From contig DYON01000005.1 in the NCBI GenBank assembly GCA_020720525.1, forward strand, positions 1-28,558: a DNA stretch of 28,558 nucleotides. The letters run 5' to 3'. Under the pieces are notes generated by a model that did not search any database, was not told the origin of the DNA, and saw nothing but the letters and a program-made list of their open reading frames with translations. This document shows positions 5,787-14,058 of the stretch, one piece after another; position 1 is the first letter of the stretch, and each line of letters opens with the position of its first letter. A program made the position numbers and the translations under genes. This DNA comes from Acetofilamentum sp. Its GTDB lineage: Bacteria; Bacteroidota; Bacteroidia; Bacteroidales; DTU049.

Positions 5787-7064
5787 ATGGAAATTCTAAC
5801 TGTGAGTGCTGCAATTTCGTTTTCAGCATTGCTATTGCTGTCCTTTTTTAGAATTGCCGAATCGGCTTTTATTCGTATCCAGTCCGATTTTCTCGATTCG
5901 GTGCAGTCGCCCAAACCATCCGACTATCGCATTGAGCAATATCTCGACAAGCCAGCACCTGTATTGGTGGCGTTTTCTTTGATGAAGTATATACTAATGG
6001 CAGTTTTTACTGTTTGCTTTTTTATTGCCTCGCGTCTGATTTTTTCCGATTTCGACCATACTCAACGCCTTATTTTTGTCGCAATTGCCTTCCCAGTCAT
6101 CATTTGGTTGTTTGGCGAACTCATCCCTGTTGTTTTTAATCATAGCGACGAAACGAAACTATTCAAAGCTTCGTTTGTTGTTGTTGTCCCAATTGTTCAA
6201 CTTATCAATTTGTTTCGCTTCGCTTTGCCTTTCTCGTTTGCTCGCCACGAAAAACGTATCCCTCGTAAAGACATGATCTCGATGAGCGATATCAGCGATG
6301 TTATCGAAAATTCCGAAGTTGAGGATGAGGAAATTATGGAGAAGCAACTCATTAAAGGTGTAATCAAATTTGGCGACCTCGAAGTGAAGGAAATAATGCA
6401 GTCGCGTATCGATGTTGCTGCTATTCATTTCAGTCAACCTTTCGATGATGTTGTTTCTTTTATCCTCGAAGCTGGCTATTCTCGATACCCAGTTTATGGA
6501 ACTGGACTCGACGACATTAAAGGAGTTCTTTATCTCAAAGATGTTTTGCCTGCTGTGCAACGTAGCGAAAAGCAATACCAATGGCAACAACATTTGCGTA
6601 TGGCGTTTTTTGTTCCTGAGAACATGAAAATCAGCCAGTTGCTTGTCGAATTTCAAACGCGCAAAGTTCACATGGCTGTTATTGTGGATGAATATGGCGG
6701 TACAAGTGGCATTGCTACACTCGAAGATATTTTAGAAGAAATTGTTGGTGAAATAAACGATGAGCACGATTCCGAATCAGACGAAACACTGGCTAAAAAA
6801 ATAGGCGATAACATGTTTATTTTTGATGCAAAATACCCTATTCACGACCTTATTCGTTTTGCTGAAATCGACGACGATTTTTTCGATGAGTTTGAAGGAG
6901 AAGTTGAAACATTGGGAGGGATTATTTTAAGTGTGAATGGCAACTTCCCTGAAAAAAATCAAAAAATATCCTATAAAAATATTGAATTTGTAATCCTGAC
7001 GATGCACAAACACCGAATTGGAAACGTAAAAGTGATTATCAATGAATCTGAAAAAGACGATTAG
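5787..7064 (+). CDS. gldE: GldE, membrane protein with DUF21, CBS pair and CorC domain
   Basis: The protein has 425 residues. About the first 170 form a DUF21/CNNM-type membrane domain with several hydrophobic helices. A pair of CBS domains follows at about 190-320 (ending in VDEYGGTSGIATLEDILEEIVGEI), then a CorC/HlyC C-terminal domain. CorC-type proteins are linked to divalent cation transport. The copy beside gldD is named GldE and supports gliding and T9SS function in Flavobacterium, where it is genetically tied to GldD. ATG 5787 is the natural start. Its last 23 bases overlap the start of gldD, indicating translational coupling. The name rests on the ssb-gldE-gldD context; by domain alone it could be called a HlyC/CorC family transporter. 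Confidence 0.9.
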   Translation: MEILTVSAAISFSALLLLSFFRIAESAFIRIQSDFLDSVQSPKPSDYRIEQYLDKPAPVLVAFSLMKYILMAVFTVCFFIASRLIFSDFDHTQRLIFVAIAFPVIIWLFGELIPVVFNHSDETKLFKASFVVVVPIVQLINLFRFALPFSFARHEKRIPRKDMISMSDISDVIENSEVEDEEIMEKQLIKGVIKFGDLEVKEIMQSRIDVAAIHFSQPFDDVVSFILEAGYSRYPVYGTGLDDIKGVLYLKDVLPAVQRSEKQYQWQQHLRMAFFVPENMKISQLLVEFQTRKVHMAVIVDEYGGTSGIATLEDILEEIVGEINDEHDSESDETLAKKIGDNMFIFDAKYPIHDLIRFAEIDDDFFDEFEGEVETLGGIILSVNGNFPEKNQKISYKNIEFVILTMHKHRIGNVKVIINESEKDD

Positions 7065-7635
7065 TGGAATCTTTGCTCTGGCTGTTGGATTGTTTTTGTT
7101 TTCGTGCGGAAGTGGCAGCGAAACATATTATCCAAAACCTCGTGGCTTTTTTCGAATCGATTTGCCAAAAAAAGAATATGCAACTTGCGATTCGGTGCTT
7201 CCTTTTAGCTTTCGATACCCGGCATATTCAACAATGGAAATTTTGCAAAGCAACGACGAAGAAACTATTTGGTTCAACCTTGTTTTTCCTGCTTTTCATG
7301 GTAGTGCCAATTTCAGCTACAAGCCTGTGAAAGGCAATTTGTACGAGTTGTCGGAAGATGCTCGCGAATTTGCCAACAAGCATATTGCCAAAGCAAACGA
7401 AATTGTGGAAATTCGGATCAGCAAAAACTCCAATCGGGTTTATGGAATTGCGTACAATATTGAAGGAACAAATACTGCGTCGCCATATCAGTTTTTTATA
7501 ACCGATAGCACTTCTCACTTTTTAAGAGCAGCTGTCTATTTCGAGCATATCCCAAACAACGATTCCATCGCTCCTATAATTGAACGTGTGAAGCAAGACC
7601 TCGATACAATGCTTGTAAGCATCGAGTGGAAATAA
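7042..7635 (+). CDS. gldD: GldD, gliding/T9SS lipoprotein
   Basis: The protein has 197 residues, the usual GldD length. The N-terminus is a lipoprotein signal with lipobox LFSC and lipid-attachment cysteine C22. The conserved GldD opening YYPKPRGFFRIDLPKKEY follows directly. In Flavobacterium johnsoniae GldD is required for gliding and T9SS secretion; its biochemical role is not settled. The start codon lies inside the end of gldE, in another frame, with a 23-base overlap. The gene converges on ompH and ends three bases before a hairpin that works as a terminator only on the opposite strand. Confidence 0.92.
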   Translation: MNLKKTISGIFALAVGLFLFSCGSGSETYYPKPRGFFRIDLPKKEYATCDSVLPFSFRYPAYSTMEILQSNDEETIWFNLVFPAFHGSANFSYKPVKGNLYELSEDAREFANKHIAKANEIVEIRISKNSNRVYGIAYNIEGTNTASPYQFFITDSTSHFLRAAVYFEHIPNNDSIAPIIERVKQDLDTMLVSIEWK

Positions 7636-7661
7636 AAAAACCACCCATTTCTGAGCGGTTT
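7631..7661 (-). terminator. Strand-specific terminator of the bamA-ompH operon
   Basis: In minus-strand RNA, AAACCGCUC pairs with GGGUGGUUU over nine base pairs (with G-U pairs) around a six-base loop, and a U-run follows. In plus-strand RNA the same G-U positions become A-C mismatches and no U-run follows. It therefore should terminate the ompH transcript but not gldD. Confidence 0.75.
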
Positions 7662-7685
7662 AAAAAATAATGCTTTGTCGGTGAT

Positions 7686-8201
7686 TTAGAGAATTCCCAA
7701 TTTAGCTTTAACAAAAGACATAATATCGTCAGAATCCTGATAATACAGCAATGCGCCAACTCCAATATCGAAAATATAGGTGTATCCTTTTTCAACTGCT
7801 ACATCGGCTATTGCTTTTTTAGCTTTGTCGATGAGAGGCTGAACCAATTCTGTTTCTTTTGCGGATAGCAAATCTTGGGCTTGAGTTTGGAAATCGGTGA
7901 TTCTATTTTGCAAATCGACTAGCTCTTTTTGCTTGGCTTGCTTAATTGGCTCCAAATAATCTTTTTCGTGAGCTTGATAATCGGTATACTTAGTTTCAAA
8001 CTCTGCCGACATAACTTTTAGTTGCTCTTCGAGGCTTTTGGCATATGCTTCAAGAACTTTCTGAGCCGAATCGCGGCCTGGCATCGCAGCCATAAGTGTG
8101 TTTGAGTCGATATGACCAAGTTTGATTTTAGTCTGAGCCTGAACCGACTGTACACCTATGATAAGTGCGATAGTGAAAACGAAAACGAACAATTTTTTCA
8201 T
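7686..8201 (-). CDS. OmpH/Skp family periplasmic chaperone (second copy)
   Basis: The protein has 171 residues. A Sec signal peptide (about residues 1-22, ending VQAQ) is followed by the OmpH/Skp pattern: a short strand (KLGHIDSNTLMAAMP), a long helical coiled-coil arm at about 45-130, and a closing strand (GYTYIFDIGVGALLYY). Skp-like trimers hold unfolded outer membrane proteins for BamA. It is the last gene of the PorG-like, uppS, bamA, ompH, ompH series, 30 bases after the first ompH copy. In Porphyromonas gingivalis a matching tandem pair follows the Omp85 gene. The two copies here differ clearly in sequence, so this is an old duplication. Confidence 0.9.
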   Translation of the reverse strand: MKKLFVFVFTIALIIGVQSVQAQTKIKLGHIDSNTLMAAMPGRDSAQKVLEAYAKSLEEQLKVMSAEFETKYTDYQAHEKDYLEPIKQAKQKELVDLQNRITDFQTQAQDLLSAKETELVQPLIDKAKKAIADVAVEKGYTYIFDIGVGALLYYQDSDDIMSFVKAKLGIL

Positions 8202-8231
8202 AGTAAATGATTTTGTGCAAAATTAGTAATT

Positions 8232-8762
8232 TTATTGACTTACACCACCAGCTTTGTAGCCTAATTTTGCCAACACGTCATCGCTTTTATCGAATTTTTC
8301 GCTGGCATAAATAATGGTGGTGCTTCCTGTGCGGTCGAAAATGACTGCAAAGCCACCTTCTTCGGCAAGTTCTTCGATGGCGTTATACACTTTGTCTTGA
8401 ATTGGCTTAACCAATTCCTGACGTTTTTTGTACAGGTCGCCTTCGGTACCAAAGTATTTTTTCTGAAGCTCTTTAGCTTCTTTTTCTTTGGCTATAATTT
8501 CGTTTTGACGTTTTGTCTTCATGTCTTCGCTCAATAGAAATGCTTCCGATTGAAAAGATTTGTAAATCTTATCTATTTCGGCAAATTTCCCTTCGAGCTC
8601 TTTTTGCCATTCCATGCTGATTTCGTCAAGAGTATTTTGAGCTGTTTGATAGTCCGGAATATTCTCAAGAATATACTGGGTGTCTACGAAAGCAAATTTT
8701 TGACCGCTTACCCATGCCGAGGCAAGTAGAAAGATTGCTGCAAAGAAGAGTTTTGTTTTCAT
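8232..8762 (-). CDS. OmpH/Skp family periplasmic chaperone (first copy)
   Basis: The protein has 176 residues with a Sec signal peptide ending near residue 20 (WVSGQ). The first strand FAFVDTQYILENIPDYQ, a long charged helical arm, and the closing GGFAVIFDRTGSTTIIYA give the OmpH/Skp fold. It should act as a periplasmic holdase that delivers barrel proteins to BamA. The gene starts 38 bases after the bamA stop codon with no terminator between them, so it is probably in the same transcript. ATG 8762 is the only sensible start for the signal peptide. Confidence 0.9.
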   Translation of the reverse strand: MKTKLFFAAIFLLASAWVSGQKFAFVDTQYILENIPDYQTAQNTLDEISMEWQKELEGKFAEIDKIYKSFQSEAFLLSEDMKTKRQNEIIAKEKEAKELQKKYFGTEGDLYKKRQELVKPIQDKVYNAIEELAEEGGFAVIFDRTGSTTIIYASEKFDKSDDVLAKLGYKAGGVSQ

Positions 8763-8800
8763 GGCTTTTAACCTCCATTGTTTATTTTAACTGTTTGAAA

Positions 8801-11320
8801 TTAATCGATAGAAGAATTAATTGAGAAGTGAAACTGACCTTGAAATGGCTGCTGGAATCCTGGAATTTCGTCGAAGCCAACTCCATAATCGAGACCAAGC
8901 AAACCAAACATTGGTAAATAAATTCTGACACCAATACCAGCCGAACGTTTTACCTCGAATGGATCGAATTCGCTAAATTTCAGCCATGTGTTTCCTGCTT
9001 CCATAAATGAAAGCAAGAAAATAGTTGCCATTGGATTGGTCGAAATAGGATAGCGAAGTTCGAATGTGTATTTGGTGTAAATTGTACCACCAATGGTTGC
9101 TGCCGAACCAGTTCGGGGTGTTAGCATCTGGTTTCCGTAGCCTCGCATACCAATAATTTCGCGGCCATCTAGTGCAAAACCGGAGAGTCCGTCACCTCCC
9201 AAATAAAATCTTTCAAAGGGCGATAAGCCAATATCGGTATTGTACATTCCAAGCAAGCCGAATTTGGTTCGCGTCATGAATACCAATTTCCCTGCCAGCT
9301 TTGTGTACCAAGTAGCATTAAATTTCCATTTGTGGTATTCGAGCCATTTGTATTTTTCCGAATCTTCCATCAACGAATAATCCTTATTGTTGAATAGCGA
9401 GTATGGGGGAGTTCCTGTAATAGATAAGGCAACTTCCGATCCCGATGTTGGATAGATGGGGTCGAACACCGAATTGCGACTCAAAACAATTCCCAAATTG
9501 AGGTTGTTCGAATTTCCACTGGTGAATGAATACGATGAGAAATAATCGTCGAGGCTATAGTGCTGATATGATAGCGATGTGTAAAGCGAGAAATAATCAT
9601 CGGGCCATTTGAGGCGTTTTCCAAGCCCTAGCGAAACTCCAGTAATTTGCATTGCTTCGCGCGAAAGTAGTGTGCCCGACTCATTTGTGGTTCCGTCGAG
9701 TTTTCTTGAAATACCATTGGTTTGAACCGAGTGGAAAACAGAAAAGCTTAATGCGTTTGGCTTTTTGCCGCCTAGCCATGGTTCGGTGAACGACATATTG
9801 TAGCTTTGATAGTAAATGCCATTCGATTGTGCCCTGATGCTTAATTTTTGACCATCGCCAGTTGGGAGTGGTCTGTAGCTTTCGCCATTGAAAATATTTC
9901 GAATCGAAAAATTGTTGAACGAAACGCCAAGAGTTCCTACCAAGCGCCCAAGGCCCCAACCGCCACTAAGTTCTAGCTGATCGGTACTGGTTTCTTCTAC
10001 CACATATTCAATGTCAACAGTGCCATCGGCTGGGTTTGGCTTGGGATTAACTGCCAGTTTTTCGTTGTTAAAATAGCGCAGTTGGGCAAGTTCGCGCTGG
10101 GTACGCATGATGTCGGAACGACTGAATAGCTGACCTGGCTTGGTTCGAATCTCACGCATAATTACATAATCGTTTGTGCGATTGTTGCCAACAACAGTTA
10201 CCTTATTAATTGTAGCCTGTTTCCCTTCGTAAATTTGAATCTCAATGTCGATGGTGTCGTTGTCAACTCTTTTTTCAACAGGCGTAACCGAGAAGAACAA
10301 ATAACCATCGTCCATATAAAGCGAGCTTATGTCGCGCCCGTTCATGTTCATATAAAGATTGCTTTCCAATACTTTTTGGTTGTAAATATCACCCTTCTTT
10401 ATATGTAAAATCTCATTAAGTTGCTTATCGGAATATTTGCTGTTTCCGACAAAATCTACATCGCCAAAATAGTATTTGTTGCCTTCGTTCACATTTAGGT
10501 AGAGTGTGAGATTCTTTTTATCGTTAAATGCAATTGAGTCCGAAACAATTGTTGCATCGCGATAGCCCAGTTCTTTGAATTTATCCATTATAGAGGCTTT
10601 GTCTTTGTCGAATTCGGATGGTATAAATTTAGAAGCTTTAAAGAGGCGATAGATGTGTTTCTCCTTCGTGTTTTTCATCGACCGATGAATAATTTTGTCT
10701 TCAACTTGAGTATTTCCATCTACGACAATTTCTTTAATTTTCAGCTTTTTACCTCTGTTAATCACAAAATCGAGCGTGATTGAATTGGGTGAAGTTGAGT
10801 CGGTTTTTTGATTTGCATCTACCGTGGTGTTGTAAAATCCTTTATCTACAAAATGCGTTCGTATAATTCGTTTTGAACTCATGATGGTATGAGGAGAAAC
10901 CACGTCGCCACGAACTAAATTCAATTTTTCGCGAATATTGTCGGCTTCGCTTTTGCTTATACCTTTTATACTGTATTTTGAGAGTCTTGGTCGGTCTTGC
11001 AAATAAATATCGAGGTAGATAAAATTTCCTTGAACTGAAGTGACCGAAATTTGTACTTGCTCAAAAAGACCATTGCTGTAAAGCTTTTCAATTGCGCCAC
11101 TAATATCGTCGCTAGGAACTTTGATACTTTGACCAATTCGTAAACCCGAAACCGAAATTACATTATCTACGCTTGCCGAAAAATCGCCACTAACAGTGAT
11201 ACCAGCAATTTCGTATGGTCGTGGATTTCGATAATCAACACCAATTACTTTATCGACTTGTGCGTTCGAGATTGTATAAAGAAATATTACAAGTGTTGTT
11301 AAAACGATATTTTTCAGCAT
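8801..11320 (-). CDS. bamA: BamA, outer membrane protein assembly factor (Omp85)
   Basis: The protein has 839 residues, a normal BamA length. It has a signal peptide (about 1-20), a series of POTRA domains to about residue 440 (for example IRGKxLK-like turns and VNEGNKYYFGDVDFVGN), and a C-terminal 16-strand barrel. The loop-6 lock motif is seen as MRGYGN near residue 725, in the position of the VRGY/F motif. BamA is the core of the machine that folds barrel proteins into the outer membrane. Its ATG overlaps the end of uppS by seven bases, which indicates coupling. The downstream ompH pair supplies chaperones for the same pathway. Confidence 0.95.
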   Translation of the reverse strand: MLKNIVLTTLVIFLYTISNAQVDKVIGVDYRNPRPYEIAGITVSGDFSASVDNVISVSGLRIGQSIKVPSDDISGAIEKLYSNGLFEQVQISVTSVQGNFIYLDIYLQDRPRLSKYSIKGISKSEADNIREKLNLVRGDVVSPHTIMSSKRIIRTHFVDKGFYNTTVDANQKTDSTSPNSITLDFVINRGKKLKIKEIVVDGNTQVEDKIIHRSMKNTKEKHIYRLFKASKFIPSEFDKDKASIMDKFKELGYRDATIVSDSIAFNDKKNLTLYLNVNEGNKYYFGDVDFVGNSKYSDKQLNEILHIKKGDIYNQKVLESNLYMNMNGRDISSLYMDDGYLFFSVTPVEKRVDNDTIDIEIQIYEGKQATINKVTVVGNNRTNDYVIMREIRTKPGQLFSRSDIMRTQRELAQLRYFNNEKLAVNPKPNPADGTVDIEYVVEETSTDQLELSGGWGLGRLVGTLGVSFNNFSIRNIFNGESYRPLPTGDGQKLSIRAQSNGIYYQSYNMSFTEPWLGGKKPNALSFSVFHSVQTNGISRKLDGTTNESGTLLSREAMQITGVSLGLGKRLKWPDDYFSLYTSLSYQHYSLDDYFSSYSFTSGNSNNLNLGIVLSRNSVFDPIYPTSGSEVALSITGTPPYSLFNNKDYSLMEDSEKYKWLEYHKWKFNATWYTKLAGKLVFMTRTKFGLLGMYNTDIGLSPFERFYLGGDGLSGFALDGREIIGMRGYGNQMLTPRTGSAATIGGTIYTKYTFELRYPISTNPMATIFLLSFMEAGNTWLKFSEFDPFEVKRSAGIGVRIYLPMFGLLGLDYGVGFDEIPGFQQPFQGQFHFSINSSID

Positions 11321-12084
11321 GATGAAATCGGTTTGTCGTTGTTTTTTTCAATTTGTTCTCCGGTCAATCCAAATCGTCTTTCTCGGGCAGCAAAGGTACT
11401 TAATGCTTTCGAGAATTCCTCATCCGAAAAGTCGGGCCATGTACACGATGCAAAATAAAATTCGGAATAAGCCAATTGCCATAAAAGGAAATTCGAAATT
11501 CGTTGTTCTCCCGAAGTACGTATCAACAGGTCTGGATCCGGAATATTGTGTGTGTAGAGATATTTTTCGAAAGTTTTTTCGTCGATGCTTTTTTGCAACA
11601 CCTTGCCTGCGGTTACATCGTTTGCCCAATTGTTGATTGCACGTAGCAATTCGGCTCGTGATCCATAATTTAATGCAATTATGAGTGTGAGTCCAGAATT
11701 GTTGGAAGTTGTATCGATCGATTTTTTCAACGATGCCTTAGCCTTGTCTTCGAGTTGCGAAATGTCGCCAATGGTCATCAGCTTTACATTGTTTTTGTTC
11801 AGCTCTGGTGTTTCGCGTTCGAGCATATACACCAGCAGATTCATGATTGCATCAACTTCGTATTGTGGTCGTTTCCAATTTTCGGTCGAAAAAGCAAATA
11901 ATGTAAGGTATTTAACGCCAGCTTTGCCCGATGCTTTTACAATCGACTTCACAGTTTCGGCACCTTGTTTATGACCTTCGGTGCGGTCGAGTCCCCGAGC
12001 TTTTGCCCAGCGACCATTTCCATCCATTATTATTGCAATATGTTGTGGAACAGAATGAGAAATATTGATTTTATCGGTTGTCAT
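11314..12084 (-). CDS. uppS: Isoprenyl transferase, undecaprenyl diphosphate synthase
   Basis: The protein has 256 residues. The cis-prenyltransferase signature IIMDGNGRWAKARG contains the catalytic aspartate D21. The second conserved block, DLLIRTSGEQRISNFLLWQLAYSEF, is complete. The enzyme adds isopentenyl units to farnesyl diphosphate to make undecaprenyl diphosphate, the lipid carrier for peptidoglycan, O-antigen and related polymers. Its start codon shares one base with the stop codon of the PorG-like gene (TAATG on the minus strand). Its end overlaps bamA by seven bases. The three genes are thus translationally linked. Confidence 0.95.
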   Translation of the reverse strand: MTTDKINISHSVPQHIAIIMDGNGRWAKARGLDRTEGHKQGAETVKSIVKASGKAGVKYLTLFAFSTENWKRPQYEVDAIMNLLVYMLERETPELNKNNVKLMTIGDISQLEDKAKASLKKSIDTTSNNSGLTLIIALNYGSRAELLRAINNWANDVTAGKVLQKSIDEKTFEKYLYTHNIPDPDLLIRTSGEQRISNFLLWQLAYSEFYFASCTWPDFSDEEFSKALSTFAARERRFGLTGEQIEKNNDKPISSC

Positions 12085-12962
12085 TAAAACGAAGCTGGAG
12101 GTTGACTTTTGAGGATTTTTAAATATTGCTTAATGAAGCTATCGCGTCGGCGAGTAGCACCAGGGCAATGATCGGATTTGTCTTTTATTTTAAATGAAAG
12201 AGTAAACCCAACAAATGAATACCAGTCGTTGTTGTTTGGATTTCCGCGCTGAAAGCCAGCTCTTTCGATTGATTCGTTTGTTGACTGATCGGCCAATGCA
12301 GCTGCGGCTGCTGTGTTTTGAGAAGCAAGAACAGCTGGGTCGGCGTAGGTGGTACTTACATCGTCGAGATAGTCGGTAAATGTTTTGCGCAGACCCCATT
12401 CGAATCCAACAACAGTAGAGCCTCCTAAACCTAATTTGAGGCCCATTCCGAAAGGTATCGAAAACCCTGCAAGCGAATATGTTTTGCGATTGGGGTAGGC
12501 TGTTGTTCCTTGACCTTCGGTGCCTAGGGCTTGAAGGCTATACCAGTCGCCATTGTAGAGTCCTTGTGGTTTAAATTTGTAAAAAGCTGCACCTACAAAC
12601 AAATAGGGGGTGAAATGGTGCTTATCCGACCCAATTTGAAATTTTTTATAGGACAATTCAAATTGAGTTCCTATTTCCATCAGTGGTGATTGAAAACTGA
12701 GATTGCGTTCCTCGTTGCTTTTGGTTATGCTATCGGCTGCTTCAATCGAGCCAAAAAGACCGTGAAGCCTTACTGCCATACGATTGTTGATGTTGTAGCG
12801 ATACAAAATTCCAAAAGCTGGTTGCGATTGAAGCAAATGACATTGAGGGTTAAGGTCGCCAATGTAGTAAGAAGCACCACCAAAAACACCTAATTCGTGT
12901 TGCTGAGCATGGCATCCAATGCCAGATACAAGAAGTATTGCGATGACAAAAATTTTTCTCAT
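12084..12962 (-). CDS. PorG/DUF6089-like outer membrane protein, copy next to uppS
   Basis: The protein has 292 residues with a signal peptide ending at about residue 20 (CHAQ). The mature part is a small predicted beta-barrel with the family's conserved blocks: GVFGGASYYIGDLN near the start, ALGTEGQG in the middle, and WGLRKTFTDYLDDVSTTYAD late. In P. gingivalis the gene directly ahead of uppS and bamA is PorG (PG0189), an outer membrane T9SS component that contacts the PorK/PorN ring; position and family suggest the same role here. The C-terminus carries a tail of about 35 residues with basic residues (DHCPGATRRRDS) that the tandem neighbour lacks. No exact -7 element lies in the gap upstream, although a terminator does. 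Confidence 0.8.
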   Translation of the reverse strand: MRKIFVIAILLVSGIGCHAQQHELGVFGGASYYIGDLNPQCHLLQSQPAFGILYRYNINNRMAVRLHGLFGSIEAADSITKSNEERNLSFQSPLMEIGTQFELSYKKFQIGSDKHHFTPYLFVGAAFYKFKPQGLYNGDWYSLQALGTEGQGTTAYPNRKTYSLAGFSIPFGMGLKLGLGGSTVVGFEWGLRKTFTDYLDDVSTTYADPAVLASQNTAAAAALADQSTNESIERAGFQRGNPNNNDWYSFVGFTLSFKIKDKSDHCPGATRRRDSFIKQYLKILKSQPPASF

Positions 12963-13000
12963 TCTGAGATGAATAACGACGAAATTGATGTCTTAGTATA

Positions 13001-13035
13001 TAAAAACACTACCCATCCTAAATTAGAACGGGTAG
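13001..13035 (-). terminator. Terminator between the two PorG-like genes
   Basis: In the minus-strand RNA, CUACCC and GGGUAG form the base of a stem that extends inward with G-U pairs to about 11-12 base pairs. A U-run (UGUUUUUA) follows. It lies 43 bases downstream of the stop codon of the upstream PorG-like gene and would partly or fully separate it from the downstream copy and uppS. Confidence 0.7.
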
Positions 13036-13077
13036 CTGCAATTTTATTACAATTGAATGCAATCGACTTTTTCAAAA

Positions 13078-13971
13078 TTAGAATTTCGGGATAGCAAAAC
13101 CTCCACGAGGGATTTTGTAGAAAAATGTGAGCTCAGCAAACATGAATGCATCTTTGTCGGTTGGGTCGCCACGTTGTTCGCCTGCCAAGGTTTGAGTTGC
13201 AAATTCACCATGCGAAGGGTCGGCCATGTAGGCTGCAATGTCACCATTATTTTCGCGTATTTCGTCGTTGTCGAAATACGTTGAACTAGCATCGTCGATG
13301 TAATCGGTAAAGGTTTTACGAATACCATACTCCAAACCAATAGACCATTCGCGGTTGATAGCATATTTAAAACCAACACCAACAGGTATTGAGAACTGCA
13401 ACCTGTGGTAAGGTTTGCGAGTTTCAACCATTCCTTGACCTTCGGTGTTTAGTGGCTTTAGATTGACCCAAGTGCCATCAATATATCGTCCTTGTGGGTT
13501 CATCCAAAAAAGACCAGCCCCGATAAAAACATACGATTCAATATTAATTATTTTCCAACCATGAACTCCTCTAAGTTTGTAAATGTGTCCTTCGCGTTGC
13601 TTAGTAAGCATCCACTCGAACTGCCCGTTAAGTTCTACAACGGGTGTTCTGAAATTCAGGTTGCGATTTTGACGAATTGGTTCTTCGGTAAGGGCATCGT
13701 CGCCATGAAGATAGCCAACATGCAATACGCCTTTTACGGAGTTTTGAGCTCCAGTACGATACCTGTAGCCAATACCCACAAGAGGCCTAGTCGAAGGCCA
13801 ATCTAAATCGCGAAAACCGTTAGTGCCAATTTGATTGGCACCACCCAAATCGCCTAAAAAATTAGTAGCACCGAAGCTAAAAACATATTCTTTTCGGTCG
13901 CGACGCCAAAGCTGCGCATCAGCAGAATCCACCAACAAAAGGGTGAAAATGAAAATCAAAGTTAACTTCAT
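13078..13971 (-). CDS. PorG/DUF6089-like outer membrane protein, second tandem copy
   Basis: The protein has 297 residues with a signal peptide ending near residue 19 (ADAQ). It shares the block pattern of its neighbour: FGATNFLGDLGG, LKPLNTEGQG and GIRKTFTDYIDDASSTYFD, so the two are paralogues of one family. It has an extra basic stretch just after the signal peptide (LWRRDRKEY) and ends about 20 residues after the last strand. It is expected in the outer membrane as a small barrel, by analogy with PorG of the T9SS. It has its own promoter 29 bases upstream of ATG 13971 and its own terminator, unlike the copy tied to uppS, so the two may be expressed differently. Which copy is the true PorG equivalent cannot be told from sequence alone. 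Confidence 0.8.
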   Translation of the reverse strand: MKLTLIFIFTLLLVDSADAQLWRRDRKEYVFSFGATNFLGDLGGANQIGTNGFRDLDWPSTRPLVGIGYRYRTGAQNSVKGVLHVGYLHGDDALTEEPIRQNRNLNFRTPVVELNGQFEWMLTKQREGHIYKLRGVHGWKIINIESYVFIGAGLFWMNPQGRYIDGTWVNLKPLNTEGQGMVETRKPYHRLQFSIPVGVGFKYAINREWSIGLEYGIRKTFTDYIDDASSTYFDNDEIRENNGDIAAYMADPSHGEFATQTLAGEQRGDPTDKDAFMFAELTFFYKIPRGGFAIPKF

Positions 13972-13999
13972 AATATTTCAGTTTTCCTAATTGAAGATA

Positions 14000-14007
14000 C
14001 AAAGATA
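14000..14007 (-). promoter_or_regulatory. Promoter -7 element of the upstream PorG-like gene
   Basis: On the minus strand this reads TATCTTTG, an exact TAnnTTTG match, 29 bases ahead of ATG 13971. A well-spaced -33 element is not evident. It lies in the 87-base gap after nadK. Confidence 0.5.
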
Positions 14008-14058
14008 CAAAAAAAACGACAATAGTTCTATTTTTTTACTCTTAAACGAAAAAAAATA

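Noticed and set aside
6159..6671. A 170-codon open frame antisense to gldE
   Set aside because: Its sequence has no recognisable domain and lies wholly inside a conserved gene with intact CBS and CorC domains.
8261..8452. A second frame within the ompH gene that could suggest a frameshift
   Set aside because: The ompH reading frame is unbroken over its full length, so the other frame is a shadow.
13073..13080. A minus-strand TAATTTTG match that might serve the PorG-like gene next to uppS
   Set aside because: It overlaps the stop codon of the upstream gene and lies before the terminator at 13001-13035, so a transcript from it would probably stop before the gene.
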